Positions 1-9,838 are shown, numbered from the stretch's first letter. The stretch: DNA of 64,000 nucleotides from JAFGVL01 sp964546015 (GCA_964546015.1 CAZJHO010000005.1:124001-188000); one strand, 5' to 3'. The notes: generated from the sequence alone by a model not told the origin. Numbers and translations are program-made.

Positions 1-1217
1 TTTGACAGATTTTTGCGAACAGGCTTGTTTTTAACGAAGTTTTTTATTAAACTTTCACTCGAAGATAATATCAATTTATTCCCTTGCTGCGCTAAGAATA
101 TTTGGTATTGATCTATTCCGAACATGGTGTAGCCTGTTTTTTCTTGTTTCGGAACAGACATCATGGAAATTTGCTGCATCACTAAATCATATACTTTGTG
201 GTCGCTTACGGTAGCTCCAACGGCAAATAGCGGAGTTTTCCCTTCTGTAAGATCATATAACGAACCGACAAAATTTCCTTGTAAAGAATTGATAACTTTA
301 TCAAATTCTTGTGGCGCTTCGTTGGGCATTTGAATCAATTTCATAATAGCCGGAATATTGAAAGACCCGGAGAAAAGCAAATAAGACTCAGTGGGGAAGA
401 ACGAAAGAAGCTCAACATTGGTCGGGATGTAATATAGCTGATCCATTTTCTTTGCTGCTTCCATAGGCGTTGTTTGTGAAATAATGGTGATATTTCCTTT
501 GTTAAACTCAAGGTTGATGTGCGAATAAGTTCCTTTGAGTACTTCTGCCATTTCCGGAGTGTAAACCGAAATTTCATTGGTAAAAGTATTCGATAAATCT
601 ATTATTTTTTCATTATTTATCCAGCAAGACAAATCGGTTTTGTTTTTATAAAAATCGGTAAAATCCGGATTGTTCAGAATACTATTTTCTTTAGTGGTAG
701 CAAATAGTGCCAATGCTTCTTTGCTTGCTCCTTGAATTACAAATAAGGCTTTATGAGCATCCCAAACAAGGGTGCTATTTTCATCGGGCGATACGAACGA
801 AACGCCATTTTCTTTTTTTACAGAAGCCGAAACACCTTCTTCTTTAAGGATTTGTTCAATGGTTTTGGTGAAATCCGAAGCTTTTTTCAGTTTGCATGAA
901 AGAGCCGGTTTCATGTCTTTGGTAACGAATAAAAATATTTCATCAAAATCAACACCGCTTTTTTGTGGATTTTCCAGAATATTTTTTAAAGTAGGGTCAT
1001 TAGATAGATCTTGAGTGATTTTGTTGATAGTTTTGCTGTCTTTTAGATCAGCCTTTTCGGCAATTGCTTTAAAATCGAAAGTGACTACCAATGGGCTTTC
1101 TTTGGGAATAACGGACAACGCTTCCGATTCTTTTTTAGAACAAGAAACCGTTAATAATGTGCATAATGCCAGAAAAAAAACACTTGACAATCGGAAAGAA
1201 AAAACCATTTTTTTCAT
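1..1217 (-). CDS. DUF4836-like lipoprotein, 3' end cut by window
   Basis: Reading the complement from ATG at 1217 gives an open frame of about 405 codons that runs off the window edge, so the C-terminus is missing. The N-terminus is a lipoprotein signal peptide (MKKMVFSFRLSS, hydrophobic core, then a lipobox ending TVSC), which predicts export and lipid anchoring. The mature part contains blocks such as ALSVIPKESPLVVTFDF and ELLSFFPTESYLLFSG, typical of the DUF4836 family of Bacteroidetes lipoproteins, whose function is unknown. A second in-frame ATG lies three codons downstream. The gene is divergent from coaX. Family assignment is from recognition of these blocks only. Confidence 0.75.
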   Translation of the reverse strand, partial: MKKMVFSFRLSSVFFLALCTLLTVSCSKKESEALSVIPKESPLVVTFDFKAIAEKADLKDSKTINKITQDLSNDPTLKNILENPQKSGVDFDEIFLFVTKDMKPALSCKLKKASDFTKTIEQILKEEGVSASVKKENGVSFVSPDENSTLVWDAHKALFVIQGASKEALALFATTKENSILNNPDFTDFYKNKTDLSCWINNEKIIDLSNTFTNEISVYTPEMAEVLKGTYSHINLEFNKGNITIISQTTPMEAAKKMDQLYYIPTNVELLSFFPTESYLLFSGSFNIPAIMKLIQMPNEAPQEFDKVINSLQGNFVGSLYDLTEGKTPLFAVGATVSDHKVYDLVMQQISMMSVPKQEKTGYTMFGIDQYQIFLAQQGNKLILSSSESLIKNFVKNKPVRKNLS

Positions 1218-1325
1218 ATGTAAATAATTTGTCTTTTAACAAGGTCATATGGAACTTGTATGATTTTTATTTTCTTGTATTTTGGGTGATTTTGTAAAAA
1301 TCATGCTTCGTTTCATAATAAAATG

Positions 1326-1333
1326 TACCTTTG
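1326..1333 (+). promoter_or_regulatory. Possible -7 box upstream of coaX
   Basis: TACCTTTG fits the Bacteroidetes -7 consensus TAnnTTTG. No clear -33 TTTG lies 19-21 bases upstream. If used, the coaX leader would be about 160 bases. The remaining gap between the lipoprotein gene and coaX shows nothing else. Confidence 0.35.
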
Positions 1334-1501
1334 TAAGTTAATAATGTGAATTTTTAATTCGCAAATATAGCATTATTTAAATGAAATGAAGCACCGATTT
1401 TCGGAGCAAGTTTTTCACTTCGTTCAAAGATTTTCAACCCAATAAGTTCACGACCAAAGGGAGTTAATTCCATTTGACCTTTAAAAATAAATTATAAACA
1501 G

Positions 1502-2221
1502 ATGAATCTTTGCATTGACCAAGGAAATACGCGCGCCAAAATCGGCATATTTGATTCAGGGGGCTTGCTCGAAGTGCTATTTTTTGAAAACCTTACTGCA
1601 AAGGATTTATCCGAACTGATAAAACAAAAAAACATACAAAAAGGCATTCTTTCATCAGTAAAAAAGGAAGATCCTGAAATAATGGAAATTCTAAAAAAAT
1701 TGCCTTTTTTTATGGAATTTACCCATCAAACAGTTTTACCGGTTCAAAATTTGTACGCAACACCCGAAACTTTAGGAAAAGACCGGTTGGCTGGAGTTGT
1801 AGGGGCATTTGCCCTAAAGCCGGATAATGATATTTTGGTTGTTGATGCAGGCACTGCCATTACTTATGATTTTCTTTCGGCAAAAGGGGAGTATTTGGGC
1901 GGCACTATTGCTCCCGGAATAAATATGCGTTTTTCGGCATTGAATCGGTTTACTGGTAAATTACCTTTAGTATCTTCCGAAGGTCAAATACCACTTTTAG
2001 GAAAAACCACGGATGAAGCCATTCGGGCAGGTGTCGTAAATGGCGTTTTGTTCGAAATTCAACAATACGAAATAGAGTTAGGCAAAAAATACCCGCAGCT
2101 TTTAGTGTTTTTAACAGGTGGCGATTGTTTTTTCTTGGCAGAAAAGTTAAAAAATCCCATCTTTGCAAACCAAAATTTAGTACTAATCGGCTTAAATCGA
2201 TTGATAGAAGTAAATAATTGA
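1502..2221 (+). CDS. coaX: Type III pantothenate kinase
   Basis: Phosphorylates pantothenate with ATP in the first step of coenzyme A synthesis; cytoplasmic. The 239-residue product has the ASKHA-fold signatures of CoaX: DQGNTRAKIG at the N-terminus (phosphate 1 motif), GKDRLAGVVGA in the middle, DAGTAITYD (phosphate 2 motif), GGTIAPGI, and a C-terminal TGGD. Length matches the family. It starts at ATG after an AT-rich leader and is followed after 42 bases by an outer-membrane protein gene and lptC on the same strand, an arrangement familiar in Bacteroidales. Confidence 0.95.
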   Translation: MNLCIDQGNTRAKIGIFDSGGLLEVLFFENLTAKDLSELIKQKNIQKGILSSVKKEDPEIMEILKKLPFFMEFTHQTVLPVQNLYATPETLGKDRLAGVVGAFALKPDNDILVVDAGTAITYDFLSAKGEYLGGTIAPGINMRFSALNRFTGKLPLVSSEGQIPLLGKTTDEAIRAGVVNGVLFEIQQYEIELGKKYPQLLVFLTGGDCFFLAEKLKNPIFANQNLVLIGLNRLIEVNN

Positions 2222-2263
2222 TAATTTGACTACTATCTTTCCGGTTTCATTGAAAAAAATAAA

Positions 2264-3520
2264 ATGTATAAAAACAAAATAATCCTTTTCTTCTCATTGT
2301 TGCTCCTTATGGTGAGCGGTAATGTTTTGGCTCAAAATAATACAAGTTCGCCCTATTCTCGTTTCGGGTATGGCGAGTTGGCTAATCCTCGTTTCGGTAA
2401 AAGCTTCGCAATGGGTGGAACAGGTATCGGAGTGCGTGCCCAGAACAGTATCAATAATTTAAATCCGGCTGCCTATACTGCCATTGATAGTATGACCTTT
2501 TTGTTCGAAATCGGATTTATGGGTAAGCAATCATGGTATAGCACCGAGCAAAATGCTTATCGTAAGTTTACTGGAAATATTGAATATTTTGCACTCGAAT
2601 TTCCGATAAACAGATATTTGGGCTTTAGCCTTGGAATTCAACCATTTTCATATGTCGGCTATGATTTTGCAACGACAGATTCAGTAGCCGTTCCTCAATC
2701 GACGGGCGAAATAAAACAAGTACATTACCAAAGTTCCTATTCGGGTACCGGAGGCACATATAAAGTGTATGGCGGTCTTTCCGGAAAAATCGGTAAGCAT
2801 TTCGCAGCGGGAATCGATTTGAATTATTTGTATGGAAATATTGATAATACCCGTACGCTGACCTTCCTGGAAACAACAGTAGGATACGCTTCTACCCAGC
2901 AATATATTAATTTGGAAGTAAGCGATATAAATTTCCGTTATGGTCTTCAATATTTTACGGAGCTGAATAACAGTCGTTTGCTTACAGCCGGACTCGTTTT
3001 TGAACCAAAGACCAAATTAAACGGAAAATATACCGTAGGAACCTCCGGAGTTGATACGACAACGGTAGAAAGCGGCTCGGATTTTGAGCTGCCGCTAATG
3101 GTAGGTGCCGGAGCTTCGTACGAAATAAAAAAGAAACTTTTATTAGCTGGGGATTTTTCATTTACAGATTGGGCTAATGCCAAGTATTTTGGGTTGCGTG
3201 ATACTTTAGTGTCACAAATCTCATTAAATTTAGGATGTGAATATTTGCCGAATCAAAATTCGAAAAAATACTTTAATCGCATGCGTTATCGTGCCGGATT
3301 TCATTATACATCAGGTTATGTTGATGTAAATGATAAAGTTCCGAATAATTTTAGTATAAGTTTTGGATTAGGATTACCGGTGAGAGGAAAAACTGTAATT
3401 AATGTCGGTGCCGAATACGGGAAAACCGGAAATAAATCTCAACTGAGCGAGGAGTACTTCAAATTTACACTTAGTGCTTCGTTTGGCGAAGCTTGGTTCT
3501 TCAAACGAAAATTTGAATAG
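2264..3520 (+). CDS. Outer-membrane beta-barrel protein, FadL/OMPP1-like
   Basis: The 418-residue product has a signal peptide (MYKNKIILFFSLLLLMVSG...VLAQ) and a mature part rich in alternating aromatic strands. Near the N-terminus it has SPYSRFGYGEL and a glycine-rich AMGGTGIGVRAQNSINNLNP block, the start typical of FadL/OMPP1-like or PorV-like barrels in Bacteroidetes. It ends in aromatic strands. The cargo is unknown. It lies between coaX and lptC, which suggests a conserved housekeeping role at the envelope rather than a nutrient-specific one; that is inference. Confidence 0.7.
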   Translation: MYKNKIILFFSLLLLMVSGNVLAQNNTSSPYSRFGYGELANPRFGKSFAMGGTGIGVRAQNSINNLNPAAYTAIDSMTFLFEIGFMGKQSWYSTEQNAYRKFTGNIEYFALEFPINRYLGFSLGIQPFSYVGYDFATTDSVAVPQSTGEIKQVHYQSSYSGTGGTYKVYGGLSGKIGKHFAAGIDLNYLYGNIDNTRTLTFLETTVGYASTQQYINLEVSDINFRYGLQYFTELNNSRLLTAGLVFEPKTKLNGKYTVGTSGVDTTTVESGSDFELPLMVGAGASYEIKKKLLLAGDFSFTDWANAKYFGLRDTLVSQISLNLGCEYLPNQNSKKYFNRMRYRAGFHYTSGYVDVNDKVPNNFSISFGLGLPVRGKTVINVGAEYGKTGNKSQLSEEYFKFTLSASFGEAWFFKRKFE

Positions 3521-3527
3521 AAAATTT

Positions 3528-4118
3528 TTGAACAAATTTATTTTGAGATCACATTTTTCTTTAAGAGAGTTAATAAGCATAACAGTTGCATTTTCTGCAA
3601 TTGTTATGTTGTTTTTTGCTTGGAGTTGTTCGGACGGCAAACTCGAAGTTGCTGAAGAAACGCTCAAACGCGATGCTATACCTGTCCTTAAAGGGCATGA
3701 TGTTACAACCATTATATCTGATTCTGGTGTAGCGCGGTACCGCATCACAACACAGGAATGGTTGGTGTTCGATAAGGTAAAAGACCCTTATTGGCTTTTC
3801 CCTAAGGGAATTCATTTTGAGCGGTTTACTCCCGACTATAAAATAGATGCTCATATGACATCTAAACAAGCTAAATATCATGAAACGATTGCTTTGTGGG
3901 AATTTAACGGCGATGTAGAAGCCAAAAATCTACAAGGCGAATTATTCCAAACGCAACAATTATTTTGGGACGAAAACCGAAAAAGAATTTATTCCGATAA
4001 GGAAATCGTAATTACTCAACATTTTAAAGTAATAAAAGGAGTCGGATTTGAGTCAAATTCGTCTCTTACGCGTTACATCATTCGTCGTCCAACAGGTATT
4101 ATCCCGATAAATAATTGA
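3528..4118 (+). CDS. lptC: LptC-like LPS export component
   Basis: LptC links the LptB2FG ABC transporter at the inner membrane to the periplasmic LptA bridge for lipopolysaccharide transport. The product has one N-terminal hydrophobic segment ending in FAWSC, so a lipoprotein anchor is possible, then a beta-rich domain containing AKYHETIALWEFNGDVEAKN and NRKRIYSDKEIVITQ, typical of the LptC/OstA-like fold. The start is uncertain. GTG at 3474 would overlap the previous gene by 47 bases, so I chose TTG at 3528, which gives a normal signal peptide. The stop at 4116-4118 sits two bases before the next ATG, suggesting coupled translation. Confidence 0.8.
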   Translation: MNKFILRSHFSLRELISITVAFSAIVMLFFAWSCSDGKLEVAEETLKRDAIPVLKGHDVTTIISDSGVARYRITTQEWLVFDKVKDPYWLFPKGIHFERFTPDYKIDAHMTSKQAKYHETIALWEFNGDVEAKNLQGELFQTQQLFWDENRKRIYSDKEIVITQHFKVIKGVGFESNSSLTRYIIRRPTGIIPINN

Positions 4119-4120
4119 TA

Positions 4121-5374
4121 ATGAATGGATTTTTCATCATAATCATTTCATTATTGTTCTCTGCTTTTTTTTCAGGAATGGAGGTTGCTTTTGTGTCAAG
4201 TAACAAACTACGGTTTGAGCTGGACAAAAGAACTAAAAGTTTTCCGTTTCTTTTTTTGAATGTTTTGTTTAAAAATCCGCATCGGTTTCTGTCAACTTTA
4301 TTGGTAGGAAACAATATTGTATTGGTTATTTACGGACTTCAGATGGCTAAATTATTAGCTGCTCCTCTTTCTTATATTTTGGCTAATACAGCATTTGTAA
4401 TTATTTCACAAATAGTTATTTCTACTATTATTCTCCTTGTTTCTGGCAAGTTTTTGCCTAAAGCCATATTTCGCATAAATCCTAACTTATGGTTGAGGAT
4501 TTTTTCTTTTCCACTTTGGCTTTTTTATGTCTTGTTATATCCAATTGCCACTTTTATAACCGCACTTGCTGTAGGCATTTTAAGAATGTTTGCTATAAAA
4601 AAAGTAGGAAAAATAATGCCAAAAAGCTTCAATAGGACCGATCTTGATTATTGGGTGCAAGAAAGTGTCGGTAGCAGTAATGAGGATGACGAGATTGAAA
4701 ATGAAGTGAAAATATTTCAAAATGCATTGGAATTTTCGAATGTTAAATTGAAAGATTGCATGGTACCTCGCCCCGAGATTGTTGCATTAAGTGAAAAAAC
4801 TTCGGTAGAAAAGTTAAAAGAAACATTTATTGAAACAGGTCTTTCGCGTATTATTATCTATAAAGAAAATATCGATAATATAATTGGAAGCATCCATGTT
4901 TCCGAGATTTTTAAAGATGCCAAACAATGGACCCGGCATATTAATCCATTACCCATTGTTGCTGAAATAATGCCTGCCAGCAAATTGCTCGCACAATTAA
5001 TGCAACAGCAAAAAACAATGGCTATCGTAGTTGACGAATTCGGTGGAACTGCCGGTATTGTAACTATGGAAGATATTATGGAAGAAATCTTTGGCGAAAT
5101 AGAAGACGAACATGATAGTAATTCCCTTATTTCTCAGAAATTAAAAGAGAATGAATATCTGCTTTCCGGTAGATTGGAAATTGATAGTGTAAATCAACAA
5201 TACGACCTTGATATTCCGGAATCGGATAGCTATGTGACTATTGCAGGTTTTATATTGCATTATTATCAAGATTTTCCTAAATTAAATGAAGTCATCAAAA
5301 TTGATAACTTTTCATTTCGAATATTGCGCGTAACGAATAATAAAATCGAATTGGTGAATCTGAAAATACTCTAA
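4121..5374 (+). CDS. CNNM/CBS-domain membrane protein (hemolysin family, GldE-like)
   Basis: The N-terminal 190 residues form a DUF21/CNNM transmembrane domain beginning SGMEVAFVSSNKLRFE. A pair of CBS domains follows (CMVPRPEIVAL...; VVDEFGGTAGIVTMEDIMEE), then a C-terminal CorC/HlyC transporter-associated domain. Related proteins are Mg2+/Co2+ efflux factors, and one Bacteroidetes branch is GldE of gliding motility; which applies here is not resolved. ATG at 4121 is preferred over an upstream TTG at 4115 because it follows the lptC stop with a two-base gap. A membrane-anchored foldase gene lies downstream. Confidence 0.85.
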   Translation: MNGFFIIIISLLFSAFFSGMEVAFVSSNKLRFELDKRTKSFPFLFLNVLFKNPHRFLSTLLVGNNIVLVIYGLQMAKLLAAPLSYILANTAFVIISQIVISTIILLVSGKFLPKAIFRINPNLWLRIFSFPLWLFYVLLYPIATFITALAVGILRMFAIKKVGKIMPKSFNRTDLDYWVQESVGSSNEDDEIENEVKIFQNALEFSNVKLKDCMVPRPEIVALSEKTSVEKLKETFIETGLSRIIIYKENIDNIIGSIHVSEIFKDAKQWTRHINPLPIVAEIMPASKLLAQLMQQQKTMAIVVDEFGGTAGIVTMEDIMEEIFGEIEDEHDSNSLISQKLKENEYLLSGRLEIDSVNQQYDLDIPESDSYVTIAGFILHYYQDFPKLNEVIKIDNFSFRILRVTNNKIELVNLKIL

Positions 5375-5481
5375 AAGCAGTAGTAATTTTGGTTTGATTT
5401 TAAATTCCTAAATCTTTTTTGTATATTCGTCCGCTAAAATTTTTTAGGTTATAGAAATAGTTTAATTATTCGCATAATAAG

Positions 5482-7599
5482 ATGGCAACTTTAGAAAAAA
5501 TCAGAAGTAAAGGAGTATTCCTTATGATAGTTATTGGTATAGCTTTAGTAGCTTTCATTGTAGGTGATTTTGTGAGAAGAAACCCACATAATGATACTAT
5601 CGCTAAGATAAACGGGAAAGAAATTAAATTAAAAGAATATCAAAATGCTATCAACCAGCTTACTGATGTTTATAAAATAGAATATAATACATCTTCATTG
5701 GACGAAAATACAACGATACAAATTCGTCAGTCGGTATGGGAATCATTAATTCGTTCTAATTTAGTGGGAGCTGATGCCCAAAAAATCGGTTTGGCAATCG
5801 GAGAAAAAGAATTAGAAGAATTAACTCTCGGGACCGAAAAAATAATGCCGCATCCAATGATTTCTCAAAGAAGAATTTTTGCAAACCCTTCTACAGGAAT
5901 GTTTGATAGAAACCGTTTAATTAGTCTTTTAAGTGAGTTGAAAACTCCACCTACTTCTCCTGAAATGGCAGAACAATATAACACATTGAAAAATTATTGG
6001 TTATATTTTGAAAACACCATTAAAACAGGTACTCTTGAAAATAAATATAATATTTTGTTGAGCCGTGCGCTGAAATCCAATTCGGTGGAAGCTAAATTAG
6101 CTTTCGATTCTAAAAAATCGACCGTAGATGTTGTATATATTACTCAATCATATGCTTCTATTCCTAATGATAAAGTGACGGTTTCGGATAAAGAAATTGC
6201 TGTTAAATACAAACAAATCAAAGAAAGATACAAACAACCGGAAGAAACCAGAGAGATTAAATTTGTTGCTTTTGATGTAAAACCGAGTGAAGCCGATTTT
6301 CAAAAGGAAAAAACACTCATGGATAGTTTGAAACCTAAATTTGAAACTGCTCAAGATGTTAAATTGATTGTAAACGCAAACTCAAAACCATATCAAGATA
6401 TAGCTTTTTCGGCAAAAGATATTGATCCCGATTTGAAAGAGTTTGCATTTTCTGGTAAAGTAGGTGAAGTATTTGGTCCTGCATTATTCGGAAACACATA
6501 TAAAATGGCACGCATTGTTGCTAATGGAATCATGACTCCGGATTCGTTCGAAGTGCGTCATATTGTTGTGTTCGACCAAGATTCGATTAAAACAAAGACA
6601 TTGGCAGATAGTATTTTTACCGCACTTAAGGGAGGAGCCGATTTTGCTGCAATGGCTGCTAAATATTCTCAAAATCAAGGAACGGCACAACAAAGTGGAA
6701 AAGTAGGTTGGCTTACAGAAAGTATGATTACTAATATGCCGGGATTGGCAACATTGTTTGTTAATACTCCGGTAAATACTTTATTCACTTATCAAGAAGG
6801 ACCATCTATTCAAATTATGGAAGTTACCAAGAAAACAGCTAATGTAAGTAAAGTGAAATTAGCTGTTATCGAAAGCGAAGTAACACCAAGCCGCGAAACT
6901 TATAACATAATTTACGGTAAAGCCAAACAATTAGCATCCGAAAGTACTAATATCGAATCGTTCGAAAAAAATGCCCAAAAGTCGGGTTATATGATTCAGT
7001 CGTCGCCTGCAATGGATAGAAATATGCCGAATTTGTATAACATTAAAAATTCGCGTCAAATTGTGCGTTGGGCATTTGAGCACGAAAAAGGACAAGTATC
7101 TGATGTGTATGATTGTGAAAATCAATTTATCGTTGCCGAATTGACAGGAATTAATCCTAAAGGCTATAAATCATTGGAAAGCGTTACTCCTGAAATTAAA
7201 GCAATGCTTGTCAATGATAAAAAAGCAGATATTATTATTGCTGATTTGGCTTCCAAAAAAGCACCAGATATTCAGACTTTGGCTGCTCAATTAGCAGTTA
7301 AAGTAGATACTGCAAAACAGGTAAATTTTGAATCATCTTCTTTTGGTAATCGAGGATTTGAACCCACAGCTATTGTTTGGGCAAGTCAAAGCGGATTAAA
7401 TAAATTATCTGCTCCGGTAAAAGGGCAACAAGGTGTATATGTGATGCAAGCATACAATAAGTATGAAAATCCGCTTCCTTTTAATGTTAAAATGGAAAAA
7501 GATGCACTAAGCACTCGTTATGCATATGCTGTTTATATGGCTGCAGAAGCATTAAAAGATAAAGCTGACATCGAAGATAACCGATATACTTTTTATTAA
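5482..7599 (+). CDS. Membrane-anchored PpiD/SurA-type peptidyl-prolyl isomerase
   Basis: The 705-residue product begins with a short cytoplasmic tail and one transmembrane helix (residues about 12-29, FLMIVIGIALVAFIVGDF). A SurA_N-like helical chaperone domain follows (INGKEIKLKEYQNAI and onward), then a parvulin-type rotamase domain at roughly residues 355-450 (EVRHIVVF, GADFAAMAAKYSQ, GKVGWLTE). This is the PpiD layout: an inner-membrane-anchored periplasmic chaperone for outer-membrane and exported proteins. A strong terminator follows the gene. Confidence 0.88.
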   Translation: MATLEKIRSKGVFLMIVIGIALVAFIVGDFVRRNPHNDTIAKINGKEIKLKEYQNAINQLTDVYKIEYNTSSLDENTTIQIRQSVWESLIRSNLVGADAQKIGLAIGEKELEELTLGTEKIMPHPMISQRRIFANPSTGMFDRNRLISLLSELKTPPTSPEMAEQYNTLKNYWLYFENTIKTGTLENKYNILLSRALKSNSVEAKLAFDSKKSTVDVVYITQSYASIPNDKVTVSDKEIAVKYKQIKERYKQPEETREIKFVAFDVKPSEADFQKEKTLMDSLKPKFETAQDVKLIVNANSKPYQDIAFSAKDIDPDLKEFAFSGKVGEVFGPALFGNTYKMARIVANGIMTPDSFEVRHIVVFDQDSIKTKTLADSIFTALKGGADFAAMAAKYSQNQGTAQQSGKVGWLTESMITNMPGLATLFVNTPVNTLFTYQEGPSIQIMEVTKKTANVSKVKLAVIESEVTPSRETYNIIYGKAKQLASESTNIESFEKNAQKSGYMIQSSPAMDRNMPNLYNIKNSRQIVRWAFEHEKGQVSDVYDCENQFIVAELTGINPKGYKSLESVTPEIKAMLVNDKKADIIIADLASKKAPDIQTLAAQLAVKVDTAKQVNFESSSFGNRGFEPTAIVWASQSGLNKLSAPVKGQQGVYVMQAYNKYENPLPFNVKMEKDALSTRYAYAVYMAAEALKDKADIEDNRYTFY

Positions 7600-7622
7600 A
7601 AAACGAATAGCTCATAACAATA

Positions 7623-7654
7623 AAAACGGAATGAATCAACTCATTCCGTTTTTT
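7623..7654 (+). terminator. Rho-independent terminator after ppiD-like gene
   Basis: A perfect 12-bp stem (AAAACGGAATGA at 7623-7634 with TCATTCCGTTTT at 7641-7652), a 6-base loop and a T run. Confidence 0.88.
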
Positions 7655-7676
7655 GTATAACTCAATCGTTAAATAG

Positions 7677-8702
7677 ATGAAAACACCTTTGCTCGGAAAA
7701 ACGCTTAACGAATTAAAGGAAATTGTTATTTCGCTTAATTTGCCTTCATTTACAGCCAAGCAGATAACAGAGTGGTTGTATAAAAAAAGGATATTCGATG
7801 TTGAACAAATGACGAATATTTCGGTAAAAAACAGAGCAATTATTGGCGAACATTTTTGTATTGGTACAACTGCTCCTGTTCAAGTCATGGAATCTTCGGA
7901 CGGAACTAAAAAATATCTATTCAAAGTATCGAAAGGATATATTGAATCGGTTTATATTCCGGAAGAGGATAGAGCAACGCTTTGTATTTCGTCGCAAGTA
8001 GGGTGCAAAATAAATTGTTTATTTTGTATGACGGGTAAACAAGGATTTTCCGGTAATTTGTCCGTTGCCGAAATATTGAATCAAATTGTTTCAATACCTG
8101 AAGCCGATAAATTGACAAATATTGTCTTTATGGGTATGGGAGAACCTTTCGATAATACAATTGAAGTGCTAAAAGCATTGGAAATACTTACTTCCGACCA
8201 TGCTTATGCATGGAGTCCCAAAAGGATAACCGTTTCGACTATTGGGCTTATTCCCGGCATGAAAATTTTTCTCGAAAAATCGAATTGTCATTTAGCCGTT
8301 AGTTTGCATAATCCTTTTCATGAGGAGCGTTTGCAATTGATGCCATCTGAAAAGGCGTATTCGATACAAGAAATTGTTGATTTGCTTAAAAAATACGATT
8401 TTTCTCATCAACGCCGCATTTCGTTTGAGTACATTATGTTTAAGGGAGGAAATGACACTATTCGTCATGCGAAAGAGTTGGTATATTTGCTTTCGGGTTT
8501 GGAGTGCCGCATTAATTTGATTCGTTTTCATGAAATTCCGGGTGTTAATTTACAAACAAGTGAGGATGAAAAAATAATTCGATTCCGCGATTATCTTTCA
8601 GCGAACGGAATAACGACTACTATACGCAAATCAAGAGGAGAAGATATTTTAGCTGCATGCGGAATGTTATCTACGCAACAGAAAATTAACCATTCAAATT
8701 AA
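7677..8702 (+). CDS. rlmN: Dual-specificity 23S rRNA/tRNA adenine-C2 methyltransferase RlmN
   Basis: Radical SAM enzyme that methylates A2503 of 23S rRNA and A37 of some tRNAs. The radical SAM cluster motif is GCKINCLFC, with Cys at residues 110, 114 and 117 (CxxxCxxC). Other family blocks are KYLFKVSKGYIESVYIPEE, GMGEPFDN, SLHNPFHEERLQLMP and the C-terminal RKSRGEDILAACGML, whose Cys matches the conserved catalytic C-terminal Cys. Length 341 is normal. It starts just after the terminator of the preceding gene and so has its own promoter. Confidence 0.95.
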   Translation: MKTPLLGKTLNELKEIVISLNLPSFTAKQITEWLYKKRIFDVEQMTNISVKNRAIIGEHFCIGTTAPVQVMESSDGTKKYLFKVSKGYIESVYIPEEDRATLCISSQVGCKINCLFCMTGKQGFSGNLSVAEILNQIVSIPEADKLTNIVFMGMGEPFDNTIEVLKALEILTSDHAYAWSPKRITVSTIGLIPGMKIFLEKSNCHLAVSLHNPFHEERLQLMPSEKAYSIQEIVDLLKKYDFSHQRRISFEYIMFKGGNDTIRHAKELVYLLSGLECRINLIRFHEIPGVNLQTSEDEKIIRFRDYLSANGITTTIRKSRGEDILAACGMLSTQQKINHSN

Positions 8703-8707
8703 TCAGT

Positions 8708-8715
8708 TATCTTTG
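8708..8715 (+). promoter_or_regulatory. Possible -7 box for pdxA-like gene
   Basis: TATCTTTG matches TAnnTTTG, but no -33 TTTG is visible. It is followed by a hairpin (AACCAAAC at 8731-8738 with GTTTGGTT at 8752-8759), which could be a weak rlmN terminator or a leader structure of the next gene. Confidence 0.4.
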
Positions 8716-8833
8716 TAAAAAACTATAAAAAACCAAACTGTATGGTGTATTGTTTGGTTGTATTATTTCCAAATAATAGTAAAAGATAAAGGAAAATTTT
8801 TTAGGAAACAGAAATGATTCTGAATAAATTGGT

Positions 8834-9838
8834 ATGAACGAAAAAATTAAAATAGGTATCACACAAGGAGATATAAACGGGATCAACTATGAAGTGATAA
8901 TGAAAGCATTAACAGATCATCAGTTGTTGGATATTTGTACACCAATAATTTACGGCTTATCTAAAGTTATGTCTTTTTATAAAAAAGAACTTGATATACA
9001 GACGCTTAATTATAATGTAATACAAAAGGTGTCCGAAGCGAATCCGAAACGAATAAATGTAATTAATTGCTCGCAGAACGATGTTGCGGTCACACTGGGA
9101 CAAGTTTCTACTGTTGCAGGAGAAATGGCGAAAACAGCGCTCGAGATGAGCATAAAAGATTTAAAAAGCGGCTTTATTGATGCTTTGTTGGCAATGCCGA
9201 TAGATAAAAGAACAATTAATTCCGGCTATTTTGGTGGACATAAAGAATTGTTAGAACAAGAATTTGATATGAAATCACAAAGCTTATCTTTATTAGTTGG
9301 ACATCAAATGAGAATTGTAACAATCTTTGATAAAGAAGATCCGGTGAATCCGCTTCAAAAAGGAATACTTACCGATAAAATAAAAGTTTTTAATAAAGTA
9401 TTGATCGAAGATTTTGGTGTGCGGAAACCCCGCATCGCAATTATTGGAACAACTGCCGACGGAACGGCAGGTGCAGAAATCAAAGATTTAAATAATGCCG
9501 GATTTGTTTGTTTGGAGGTAACAGATGGTAATAATTTTTTCGAAAAACGGGAATATATTAAGTTTGATGGTATTGTGTTGCTTTCTTACGAACAATTAGA
9601 ATCAATTTATACTGATGAATGGGTGCAATATTTTTCTAATTTACCGATAATTTGCACTACTCCGATCCATGGTGTAGAATATGAAAAAGCAGGACAAAAT
9701 ATAGCATCTGAAGATTCGTTTCGTAATGCCATTTATTTAGCTTGCGATTTATTTAAGGAACGAAGGTTTTACAAAGAAATTACAGCAAATCCCTTAAAAA
9801 TAACTGTACAAAGAACGGAAAATCAAAAAGCAGACTGA
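8834..9838 (+). CDS. pdxA: PdxA-family protein lacking part of the metal site
   Basis: PdxA oxidises 4-phosphohydroxy-threonine in the DXP-dependent vitamin B6 pathway and uses a metal held by three His. This 334-residue product has the family start (IGITQGDINGINYEVIMKAL), a GGHKELLEQEF block with the first His (residue 136), PRIAIIG, and the C-terminal block TPIHGVEYEKAGQNIASEDS. The usual NPHAG and YHDQG motifs, which carry the other two metal-binding His, cannot be found: the corresponding stretches read TTADGTAGAEI and LSYEQLESIY. The TTHIP-like block is also altered. The reading frame is intact, so this is either a divergent paralogue or a protein losing activity. The stop codon lies inside the downstream terminator. 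Confidence 0.75.
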   Translation: MNEKIKIGITQGDINGINYEVIMKALTDHQLLDICTPIIYGLSKVMSFYKKELDIQTLNYNVIQKVSEANPKRINVINCSQNDVAVTLGQVSTVAGEMAKTALEMSIKDLKSGFIDALLAMPIDKRTINSGYFGGHKELLEQEFDMKSQSLSLLVGHQMRIVTIFDKEDPVNPLQKGILTDKIKVFNKVLIEDFGVRKPRIAIIGTTADGTAGAEIKDLNNAGFVCLEVTDGNNFFEKREYIKFDGIVLLSYEQLESIYTDEWVQYFSNLPIICTTPIHGVEYEKAGQNIASEDSFRNAIYLACDLFKERRFYKEITANPLKITVQRTENQKAD

